From NCBI GenBank assembly GCA_019237115.1, contig JAFAHS010000402.1, positions 1 through 41,728 of the forward strand: DNA of 41,728 nucleotides, read 5' to 3'. A model generated the notes under the pieces. That model saw only the letters and a list, made by a program, of their open reading frames with translations, searched no databases and had not been told where the DNA came from. Every line of letters starts with the position of its first letter. Within the stretch, counting starts at the first letter, position 1. Made by a program: the position numbers and the translations under genes. This document shows, one piece after another, positions 34,483 through 41,728 of this stretch. The DNA is from Deltaproteobacteria bacterium. Its GTDB lineage: Bacteria > Desulfobacterota > Binatia > Binatales > Binataceae.

Positions 34483-35424
34483 ATGGCAGACGACGCAAAC
34501 AAGGTAGTGATTCTCGGCTCCGGGCCGGCGGGACTGACCGCGGCCCTCTACACCGCACGTGCGAACCTCGCACCTCTGGTGGTCGAAGGAACCTCGCCCG
34601 GCGGCCAACTCACCATCACCACCGAAGTGGAAAATTACCCCGGCTTCGAAAAGGGCATTCAAGGTCCGGAGATGATGGAAGTGTTTCGGCGCCAGGCCGA
34701 GCGTTTCGGCACCCGGTTTTTGAGCGGAGAGGTGAGCGAGACGCGGTTTGACCGGCGTCCTTTCGAAATCCTGGTCGACGGCGCGGTGGTCCGGGCGCAG
34801 TCAGTGATCATTTCGACCGGGGCTTCGGCCAAGCTGCTCAACCTCGAGTCGGAAAAGCGCCTGATGGGCTACGGCGTCAGCGCGTGCGCGACCTGCGACG
34901 GCGCGTTCTTTAAGAATAAGGAAGTCGTGGTGGTGGGGGGCGGCGACACGGCCATGGAAGAAGCGACGTTTCTCACGCGCTTCTGCACCGGGGTGACGGT
35001 AGTGCATCGCCGCGACTCCCTGCGCGCATCGAAGATCATGCAGGACCGCGCCAAGAAGAATCCCAAGATCGCGTTCGTCTGGGATTCGATCGTAGACGAG
35101 ATTCACGGCGAGCCAAAAGACGGCGTGCACGGCGTGCGGCTCAAGAATGTCAAGACCGGCGCGACCCGCGAGTTCAAGACCAACGGCGTGTTCATGGCGA
35201 TCGGTCATCAGCCCAATACGACGGTCTTCAAGGGCCTGCTCGAGATGGACGATCTCGGCTATCTCAAAGTACGTCCCGGTTCTACCTATACCAACATCGA
35301 GGGGGTGTTCGCCGCCGGTGACGTGGCGGATCGTATCTACCGGCAGGCGGTCACGGCCGCCGGCACCGGATGCATGGCGGCGATCGACGCCGAGCGCTGG
35401 CTGGAAGCCCAGAATGCTGGCTGA
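34483..35424 (+). CDS. trxB: Thioredoxin reductase (NADPH)
   Basis: The 313-residue flavoenzyme passes electrons from NADPH to thioredoxin. The FAD-binding motif is LGSGPAGLTAALYTAR (11-26), the redox-active disulfide is CATC in SACATCDGAFF (133-143), and the NADPH motif is VVGGGDTAMEEA (150-161). The NADPH-specific HRRDSLRASKIM segment and the C-terminal FAD motif GVFAAGDVADRIYRQAVTAAGTGCMAA are present. The start at ATG 34483 gives the standard length; the frame is open upstream without family similarity. It is divergent to moaC and converges with the broken patatin gene. Confidence 0.97.
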   Translation: MADDANKVVILGSGPAGLTAALYTARANLAPLVVEGTSPGGQLTITTEVENYPGFEKGIQGPEMMEVFRRQAERFGTRFLSGEVSETRFDRRPFEILVDGAVVRAQSVIISTGASAKLLNLESEKRLMGYGVSACATCDGAFFKNKEVVVVGGGDTAMEEATFLTRFCTGVTVVHRRDSLRASKIMQDRAKKNPKIAFVWDSIVDEIHGEPKDGVHGVRLKNVKTGATREFKTNGVFMAIGHQPNTTVFKGLLEMDDLGYLKVRPGSTYTNIEGVFAAGDVADRIYRQAVTAAGTGCMAAIDAERWLEAQNAG

Positions 35425-35465
35425 TCGCGCATCGGTCGGACACCAGTAAACGATGTGACCAATCG

Positions 35466-36972
35466 CTATTTGCCTTCGGTCGGAGCAGTCGGGGTCGTGA
35501 CCGTGGACGAGGGACGCGTAGCGGGCTGATTAACAATGCGCGCACCTTCGTGCCGCAAGGCCTGCTGAAGATCGGGTGAATCGAGGACGAGTGACCCTGC
35601 GGCGGCGCGCAGGCGGTCGACCGCCGCATCGGGCAGAACGAAGGAAGTCGGCAATTGATTAAGGTAGTCGCGCTCCGATTTGTCTTGCAGAGCCTTGAAC
35701 GACACGTCGACCACGTAGATGTCGGCGTTCGGCGCATTAAGGATTTCCTTCATTGCCGGCGACTTGTCTTTTGTCAGATAGCCTCGAAGCTGGCGCAACG
35801 TATTCCATCGGGCATCGATGTCCCTCAACTGCTCGACCATTTCGCCGGAATAGCGGTCGATCGGCACCCCTGCCGATTTGATCAATACATCGACGCTACC
35901 GGGTGGGTCTTCCGACAGGTTCCACTTGGTTGAGGGGGTGGACAGCGAATTGACCACAAAGATGATGATGCTACGTATGTTGTCGAGCGGGGTGGGGAGG
36001 CCAGCTTCATGCAGCGCCCTCGTAGGTTTCGAGTACGTCCAGCACGCTTCGGAGGCCAAGATTGTCGGATATACCTCCGTCCACCAGGTGTAAGTATGGA
36101 TCCTCGGTGCCGTTATCCAGCTCCTCCAGCTCTCGCACCCGATTCAGCGCACGCGCGGCAGGGCGTGGCGGTTCCGGAAGCTCCGCGAAAGCCGCGAGCC
36201 AGGCCGGTGGTTGATAGTCGCAGGTGCCACCGTAGTGGTTGATCGTTATGGGCGACAGCACGACAGGCACCGCGGACGAGGCTGCCGCGGCGCGGGCGAG
36301 TCTTACCGGGGCAAGGTCCGTACACATGACATCAAAGTTCTGCGGCACGAAGACAATACGAGAGCCGGTTGCGAGTTCGGTGGCGCTCACCGCGATCATC
36401 GGTCCGCCCGCGCGATACAAGTCCGCGAAGGTAGCTCCGTTGAAGAGAATCTCGTCGTAGAGCTGCGCCGCGAGCTCGGAACGCCCCCATCCTGTGGAGG
36501 ACAACGCGGGCCAGTTCACCGGGTCTAGGACTCTCCGGGTCAGTTCACCCTGCACGTCACGCTTGAGAAACCGCGACTCGTACTCACCGAAGAGTTGGTC
36601 GCCATAGAGACCATACGCCAGGGCCGTGAAGCTGCCTCCAGATACTCCGGTGATTACGTCGACCTCATCGATCAGACGAGTCTTCGTGCCCGTACTGGTG
36701 ACGATCTCCATGCTCCGCAACGCCTCGAGAACCCCGTAGGAGAACGCAGCGGCGCGCGTGCCGCCGCCAGAGAAGGCGAGGATGACAAGATCTCGCTGAT
36801 CGCCACGATGCCACTGGCGCTGCACCCGCTGCAGACTGCTAGAGTCGTATTTTGCGATCGGGGGATTGACCTGGCGCGTAGCGCAACCGCCTAGCAGCAG
36901 GACGGAGGCCACAATGAACGGCAGGTGGCAGACCAAAGAGTCATTAGACCGTCGTGAACTCGTCTCTTCCAA
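35466..36972 (-). pseudogene. Patatin-like phospholipase lipoprotein with a +1 frameshift
   Basis: Two overlapping frames form one patatin-family lipoprotein of about 500 residues. The first (from 36972) has a signal peptide with lipobox LLGGC. It has the oxyanion-loop motif FSGGGTRAAAFSYG, the nucleophile GVSGGSF (GxSxG) and the catalytic Asp in LVDGGISDNLGLRS, then ends LETYEGAA-stop at 36007. Removing one C from the CCC run at 36017-36019 joins it to ALHEAGLPTPLDNIRSIIIFVVNS in the other frame. That frame continues to 35466 through RYSGEMVEQLRDIDARW. The catalytic dyad is intact, so the truncated first part could still fold. The frame break looks like a single-base insertion or a sequence error. 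The family hydrolyses lipid acyl esters. Confidence 0.85.
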
Positions 36973-37444
36973 AGCGAATCTCGTCTCTCATCTTTAGGTG
37001 AACCACTTTTTGGTCTGTTCGTAGGTACCCTGAGGCTACCAGATGGGTAGTTCTGTTCCAGCGTCGTTGCACATGCTGCAGCCAAAAGGCAGCCAACAGT
37101 TCCAGTAATTCGAAAACTCGTTGTCGCGAGCCCCGACCTGGACCGTTACGTCAAGCGCCTTTCTTTCCCCCTCTTTGAGGGAGCGCAGGGAGATTTTCGG
37201 CCTTGCTCAACTAAACGTTTCAGCGCGTTATTGGTCCGCCAGCTAGCTGGGCGTCAAGCGCGACGTGCGGTCGGCGAGATAATTTGATAGTCCCCGCGAT
37301 TGCTGGACAGAAGGGCGCCTATGAACGCCACAGTTGCGCTTAGGGGGGTAGCGCGGAAATTCCTCAACATGCTGCACGCCAAAGGTGATGGAAGACGGGG
37401 TAGCACTCCGACCGCCCCCAACCTCATTTGCGGAAAGGACAAGG
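36973..37444. other. Intergenic stretch with no recognised gene
   Basis: About 470 nt separate the patatin start from the glycoside hydrolase stop. No frame gives a recognisable protein segment. A small CCCTC/GAGGG hairpin with loop TTT occurs near 37172-37184. I saw no tRNA, known ncRNA signature or element ends. Confidence 0.5.
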
Positions 37445-40147
37445 TCAACCCCTCTCAATATCCGCGACGCTTGCAATTTTGCCGAGCTGGAGGAACTCCT
37501 CCGACGTGGTGGTCGCGAAGAGGTGGATGGTGCGGGCCACCAGACCCGTCCATCCAGTCTGATGGCTTGCTCCGAGGCCCGCTCCGTTGTCGCCGTGAAA
37601 GTACTCATAGAACAAGATCAGATCGCGCCAATACTTGTCCTCCTGAAACTTGACAGTACCACCGTAAACTGGTCGGCGTCCGTCCTTGCCGCGCAGGAAG
37701 ATGCTACTCAGCCTGACCGCGATTTCTTCGGCAACTCGGTAAAGATTCATCCGTTGGCCCGAACCCGTCGGGCATTCGACGGTAAAGTCGGTGCCATAGT
37801 AAGTGTGATAGTTTAACAGTGCTCGTATCAGCACCGCGTTTACCGGGAACCAGACGGGCCCGCGCCAATTGGAATCTCCTCCGAACATTCCCGTGTCCGA
37901 CTCGGCGGGCAGGTAGTGGACGCTATACTCATCGGAACCGATTCGCAGGATGTAAGGGTGGCTCTTGTGGTAACGGGACACTGAGCGCAAGCCGTAGCGG
38001 CTCAGGAATTCATTCTCATCCAGCATCTTGCTCAGCACGCGGCGAAGTTTCGTTTCATCCAGCACGGCAAAAAGCCGTCGCCCGCCCGCACCGACTCTCA
38101 TGGGGTCGTGGCACTCTTTCCGCAGTTCCGGACGTTCGTCGAGAAAGCGCTCAAACCGCTGGTCCAGTTCCGGATACTTTTCAAATACCTGAGGCTCCAA
38201 AACGGTCGCTGCACAGACAGGCAATAAGCTCACCATAGAACGGACTTTCAACGGTTGGGCGCGGTCACCGGTTCTTAACACATCATAAAAGACCCCATCG
38301 TCTTCGTCCCACATTCCGATTCCCTGTCCGAGACGAATAAGCGACGAGGTTATCAGCGCGGCGTGCTCGAGGAATTTGAGAACCATGTCTGCATGACCTT
38401 CCTCGAGCATTGCGAGTTCGATGGCGCCCTCCAGCATCTGATGAGCGTATAGAGCCATCCAGGCGGTCCCGTCAGCCTGTTCCAGATATCCTCCGGTCGG
38501 CAGTTCGGCGCTGCGGTCGAAGACCCCGATGTTGTCCAGGCCAAGAAAGCCGCCCTCGAACACATTTCGGCCGAAGCGATCCTTGCGGTTAACCCACCAG
38601 GTAAAGTTCAAGAGCAGCTTATTAAAACAACTCCTAAGCCACGGCAGGTCGCCTCGCCCGTGCTTGAGTCGATCCAGGCGATAGAGAAACAACAGAGCCC
38701 AGGCGTGTACCGGCGGGTTCACGTCGCTGAAGTTCCACTCGTAGGCCGGTATCTGCCCGTTCGGATGGAGATACCGTTCGCGCAGCACCAGTTCTAGTTG
38801 CTTCTTGGCGAAATCGACATCGACCAGCCCGAGCGTAACCACCTGGAACGCGAGGTCCCACGCGGCGTACCAGGGATATTCCCATTTATCCGGCATCGAG
38901 ATGACATCACCGTTGTACATGTGGTGCCACTGATAGTTTCGGGGTGCCGTGTGGGGAAGCGCATGGAATGGATCGGTCCCGCGCTCATGTAACCACTGGT
39001 CCACGTCGTAGAAGTAAAATTGCTTCGACCACAGCATCCCGGCCAGCGCCTGACGCGTTACATTCGTATGGTCCGCGTCGAGAACGGATGGAATAACCTC
39101 GCTATAGAACTCATTCGCCTCGGTCAGGCGCGACGCAAAGATCTCCTCGAAATCTTGGAAGGGTTCTTTCACGCGTTGAGGATCAATGTCCGAGAGTCGA
39201 AAACGCAGGATCGCGGACTGTCCAGGAGCGATTCTCAGTTGGTGACACGACGCCACCTTTGTGCCGACCTGAGCCGGGTTGACAGCTTCCAATCGGCCGT
39301 GAACCAGGTATTCGTCGATAGCGTCTTTCACATAGGGGCTGGCGTCGGGAGTTCCGAAGATTCGCCGATTGTTGGTTTCGTTCTCCGTAAAAAGCAGTGG
39401 CACTTTGCTCTCGATGTAGAGCCAGCGGGTTCCCAATCCCGGATGGGAGGCTGAGACAACCGGCGTGGCCCCTTCCCACTCGACGCGACGGACCGAAGGC
39501 TTGGGCGAATTAGGCCGCCACGACCAGGTATTCCGGTACCACAGGGTCGGAAGTGCATGGAGGTCAGCGGTCTGGGGTCCTCGGTTGAAAACCGAGATTT
39601 TGATCAGGAGGTCTTCCGGGTCTGCCTTTGCATATTCCACGAACACGTCGAAGTATCGGTCCTGGTCAAAGATGCCCGTGTCGATTAGTTCGTACTCAAA
39701 CTCATTTCGAGTGCGTTTTCGATTGGTCTCCACCAGGTCTGCATACGGGTAAGCTGATTGAGGATACTTGTAGAGATACTTCATGTACGAATGGGTAGGA
39801 GTCGAGTCGAGATAAAAGTAATACTCCTTCACGTCCTCGCCATGGTTTCCTTCGCTGTTGTTGAGCCCGAACAGCCGCTCCTTAATGATGGAGTCTTTTC
39901 CATTCCACAGCGCCAGCGCGAAACAGAGCAGCTGGCGATCGTCACAAATACCGGCCAATCCGTCTTCGCCCCAGCGATACGCGCGAGAACGCGCTTGATC
40001 GTGGGTGAAGTAGTTCCAAGCATCGCCGTTGGGACTATAGTCTTCACGGACGGTGCCCCACTGTCGCTCGCTTAAGTAAGGCCCCCATTTCTTCCAAAGG
40101 CCTTTCCGTTTGCGATCATCTTCGAGACGGTTCTGCTCTGCGCTCAT
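37445..40147 (-). CDS. GH63/MGH1-like glycoside hydrolase (glucosidase-like)
   Basis: From ATG 40147 the protein is 900 residues (an in-frame TTG at 40168 adds seven). The N-terminal half is a beta-sandwich domain including [19 protein letters not shown]. The C-terminal half is an (alpha/alpha)6 barrel with [12 protein letters not shown] (the likely general-acid Asp), [26 protein letters not shown] and [13 protein letters not shown] (the likely general base region). This combination is typical of large bacterial GH63-related glucosidases and mannosylglycerate-hydrolase-like enzymes, for which annotated substrates are uncertain. There is no signal peptide, so it is cytoplasmic and may act on a stored glycoside or compatible solute. 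It stands alone, flanked by two roughly 500-nt gene-poor stretches. Confidence 0.85.
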   Translation of the reverse strand: MSAEQNRLEDDRKRKGLWKKWGPYLSERQWGTVREDYSPNGDAWNYFTHDQARSRAYRWGEDGLAGICDDRQLLCFALALWNGKDSIIKERLFGLNNSEGNHGEDVKEYYFYLDSTPTHSYMKYLYKYPQSAYPYADLVETNRKRTRNEFEYELIDTGIFDQDRYFDVFVEYAKADPEDLLIKISVFNRGPQTADLHALPTLWYRNTWSWRPNSPKPSVRRVEWEGATPVVSASHPGLGTRWLYIESKVPLLFTENETNNRRIFGTPDASPYVKDAIDEYLVHGRLEAVNPAQVGTKVASCHQLRIAPGQSAILRFRLSDIDPQRVKEPFQDFEEIFASRLTEANEFYSEVIPSVLDADHTNVTRQALAGMLWSKQFYFYDVDQWLHERGTDPFHALPHTAPRNYQWHHMYNGDVISMPDKWEYPWYAAWDLAFQVVTLGLVDVDFAKKQLELVLRERYLHPNGQIPAYEWNFSDVNPPVHAWALLFLYRLDRLKHGRGDLPWLRSCFNKLLLNFTWWVNRKDRFGRNVFEGGFLGLDNIGVFDRSAELPTGGYLEQADGTAWMALYAHQMLEGAIELAMLEEGHADMVLKFLEHAALITSSLIRLGQGIGMWDEDDGVFYDVLRTGDRAQPLKVRSMVSLLPVCAATVLEPQVFEKYPELDQRFERFLDERPELRKECHDPMRVGAGGRRLFAVLDETKLRRVLSKMLDENEFLSRYGLRSVSRYHKSHPYILRIGSDEYSVHYLPAESDTGMFGGDSNWRGPVWFPVNAVLIRALLNYHTYYGTDFTVECPTGSGQRMNLYRVAEEIAVRLSSIFLRGKDGRRPVYGGTVKFQEDKYWRDLILFYEYFHGDNGAGLGASHQTGWTGLVARTIHLFATTTSEEFLQLGKIASVADIERG

Positions 40148-40696
40148 CGGCTTGCCATCCGTGTGCAAGGGCTGATCATTAGGTCGAGCGGCCCGCTTCC
40201 CAGAGAAGACCTTCCGAACGCGTCAACCTCCAACACTGCGAGGCCTTCATAGCACAAAGCGATCCAGTAAATTGAGCCGCGAGCCAATTCTCGTCTCACA
40301 GACGACTGCACAAACTCCGGATTCTGGTCTTCCGACCCACCGCCTTTTCGCTGCGAAAGAACCTATCGAGGCTTGGCGTCAATCCAAGTCAAGCGAGGTT
40401 GGTGACACAAAGAGATAAGGGACCAACCTTTGCTGCAGGAGGACCCACGCAGGTTTGTCGTCAAACGGCGTGGGCAAACCCGAGGGTGCTCCGCCATACC
40501 TTAGACGCAACCTCATTGTGGTTGGGTAAGAGAGCGGCTTTTCACCGTATAGCAGCAACGTCGTTCTCCCGGGGCAGCTACCTGCAGATCGAAATGGCCT
40601 TGGTCAATCATAAGAGCTGCGTACCCTGAGTCCACGAACCTGGCCCTGATTCAAGATTTGCGCTCCAAGCCAAAGCATCCTCGAGCCTCTCCTCGG
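40148..40696. other. Gene-poor stretch upstream of the glycoside hydrolase
   Basis: About 550 nt lie between the glycoside hydrolase start and the DUF4239 stop. No convincing protein-coding frame is present (the longest open frames have no recognisable features). The region must hold the glycoside hydrolase promoter and contains a strong imperfect hairpin at 40444-40474. Confidence 0.5.
40444..40474. repeat. Strong imperfect inverted repeat
   Basis: CCCACGC (40444-40450) pairs with GCGTGGG (40468-40474). The inner GTTTG (40453-40457) pairs with CAAAC (40462-40466), giving 12 base pairs with an AG/G internal bulge and a TCGT loop. No T run follows on either strand, so it is not an ordinary intrinsic terminator. 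Confidence 0.6.
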
Positions 40697-41457
40697 CTAG
40701 CTGCCGATGGCGGCAAGCGCGTTTCGAAGTGGCTCGATCGAAACCTGCATGAGCCCGGTTAAAGGCTCGTCCATGTCAAGAATGAGATACAGGGCGGCGG
40801 AGGCGGAAAGTGCACAGATGCACAAGGTCGTCACCCCGGTTAAGTTCCGGGGGGCAAAGAGGCCGAAGCCCGCAAAGAGGACAGCGAGCCAAAACACGAG
40901 AATAACCAAAAACGGGATCGGAATAGAGGTGCTCTCCCTTGCCAAGGCAAGCGCACGGATTTGAGCTACATCGACGCTGATCCGCAGGGCCTCGGCCTTG
41001 AGTGATTTTTGCTCTTCGCTTACGGGCGAGAGTCTTTGTACCATTTGGTAGAAGTCCGCCGCGCCCACCCGCAATTCGGAAGACTGACGCTTAACTCGCG
41101 CCCCGCGGAGTGAGTCAATCTGATCAATCGAATCAGCTACCAGATCGTGCAACGCACTGCGGGCTTGTTTCGTCTCCGAGCCATACAGAGAGAGAGCGAA
41201 CGATCGAGCAAAATCAAATCGGCGCCCATCTGCGCAAGTTGGGCGCGCTTCGCGTCGTACGAGGCTTTTGCAGTAGAAACCAGGAGACCCAGGACCAGGG
41301 CGCTCACTGTTGCAATCAACCCCAGGCCAAGCTTGATGACGTCCTTTGCGTCATCGCTGAGCTGCCGGTCTGAAAGAGATCGGCGAACCAGCATGCCAAC
41401 GAGTGCGCTACCGAAGACGCACGCAAAGATGATCAGTCCGGTTTCTACGGCTCTCAT
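40697..41457 (-). pseudogene. DUF4239 (bestrophin-like) membrane protein, frameshifted at (AG)5
   Basis: The start at ATG 41457 (MRAVETGLIIFACVFGSALV) gives TM1 and then a second helix, VIKLGLGLIATVSALVLGLL. The frame runs to LILLDRSLSL, then goes out of phase (CMARRRN...). The rest of the protein continues in another frame from YGSETKQARSALHDLVADS to the stop at 40697. It contains two more helices and the family hallmark LILDMDEPLTGLMQVSIEPL. Removing one CT unit from the (CT)5 tract (plus strand (AG)5, 41187-41196) restores a single frame of about 253 residues, the normal family length. Function is unknown; the family is bestrophin-like. It may be a slippage mutant, a phase-variable switch or a sequence error. 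Confidence 0.8.
41187..41196. repeat. (AG)5 dinucleotide tract at the DUF4239 frame break
   Basis: AGAGAGAGAG on the plus strand (CTCTCTCTCT in the coding sense). Four units would keep the DUF4239 gene in frame; the five present break it. The tract is short for classical phase variation. Confidence 0.7.
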
Positions 41458-41728
41458 GGAGACGCTCGTCAGAACTTCTGTATCGGCGGAATTCTCCCGC
41501 GAAATCGGGAGATTATCCAGCAGCCGGGTGCGCTCGCGAAGAAAAGGAGAGACGCCCCCTTGTACCGCGCTGCGTCCTCCGGCAAGCTCGCCGTCATTTC
41601 TTCTAGATTTTCCCTCCCCCTCGCCGAGGGGTGGCACCTCCCGACGCTGTCCGAGCCTTTTGGGTGGGGTTTGGTGCCCTGGGAACGCCGTGCATGAGGC
41701 GGAGGCTCACTTTGACGGGCGGCAGGGC
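41458..41728. other. Right-edge stretch upstream of the DUF4239 gene
   Basis: The last 271 nt contain no recognisable gene. The minus frame open through 41637 has no family similarity before the MRAVETG start, so this is probably the upstream region of the DUF4239 gene. Confidence 0.45.

Noticed and set aside
41187..41196. Calling the (AG)5 tract a proven phase-variation switch
   Set aside because: The tract is short and only one sequence is available; it is reported as a testable possibility only.
1..41728. CRISPR arrays, insertion sequences, integrases, toxin-antitoxin or phage genes
   Set aside because: No regularly spaced direct repeats, transposase or integrase motifs, or element ends were seen anywhere in the window.

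Overview
The window is a high-GC, gene-dense piece of a Gram-negative bacterial chromosome. It has lipoprotein signal peptides with lipoboxes, an MMPL/RND exporter and exported beta-propeller-like proteins. The block zapB - zapA - 6S RNA - 5-formyl-THF cyclo-ligase - rny, with ftsY upstream, is the order I associate with deltaproteobacteria-like lineages. Together with haloalkane dehalogenase, MMPL/YCF48 and aconitase-like catabolic genes this suggests a Desulfobacterota/Binatota-type organism. That placement is inference; no 16S rRNA gene is present.

Layout. 1-3440: an edge-cut membrane methyltransferase, a TMEM175-like channel gene lacking its first helix, a flavin disulfide reductase, a short alpha/beta-hydrolase relic and a haloalkane dehalogenase broken by one frameshift and one nonsense codon. 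3441-4139: an empty stretch, then tandem tRNA-Glu(CTC) and tRNA-Gln(CTG). 4328-9293 (minus strand): ferritin-like protein, terminator, RNase Y, 5-FTHF cyclo-ligase, a 6S RNA candidate, ZapA, a ZapB-like protein and FtsY. 9465-12959 (plus): a four-gene operon of SDR, isocitrate-lyase/PEP-mutase-family lyase and LeuC-like plus LeuD-like hydro-lyase subunits. This resembles an alkylmalate (dimethylmalate-type) hydratase/lyase module. 13158-19422: SMC, an HNH nuclease and RNase E/G. 19499-22388: an orphan ParB-like protein head to head with a two-gene exported unit (unknown protein and DUF3047 protein). 22514-28607: an ABC-2 permease, a GPH-type MFS transporter split in three at two TGATG stop/start overlaps, a stand-alone receiver, and an operon of VOC protein, ABC ATPase and pentapeptide-repeat protein. 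28810-35424: MMPL exporter plus YCF48-like lipoprotein, RlmI-like methyltransferase overlapping MoaC, and divergent thioredoxin reductase. 35466-41728: a frameshifted patatin lipoprotein, a large GH63-like glycoside hydrolase, and a DUF4239 membrane protein frameshifted at an (AG)5 tract.

Two themes stand out. The first is a set of coherent modules: RNA turnover and division around 6S RNA, the SDR-lyase-LeuCD operon, and the MMPL-YCF48 pair. The second is gene disruption confined to accessory genes. Six frame or stop lesions fall in four accessory genes, a fifth lacks its start region, and about 33 kb of other coding sequence is open. That contrast argues against uniform sequencing error, but read-level checking would be decisive.
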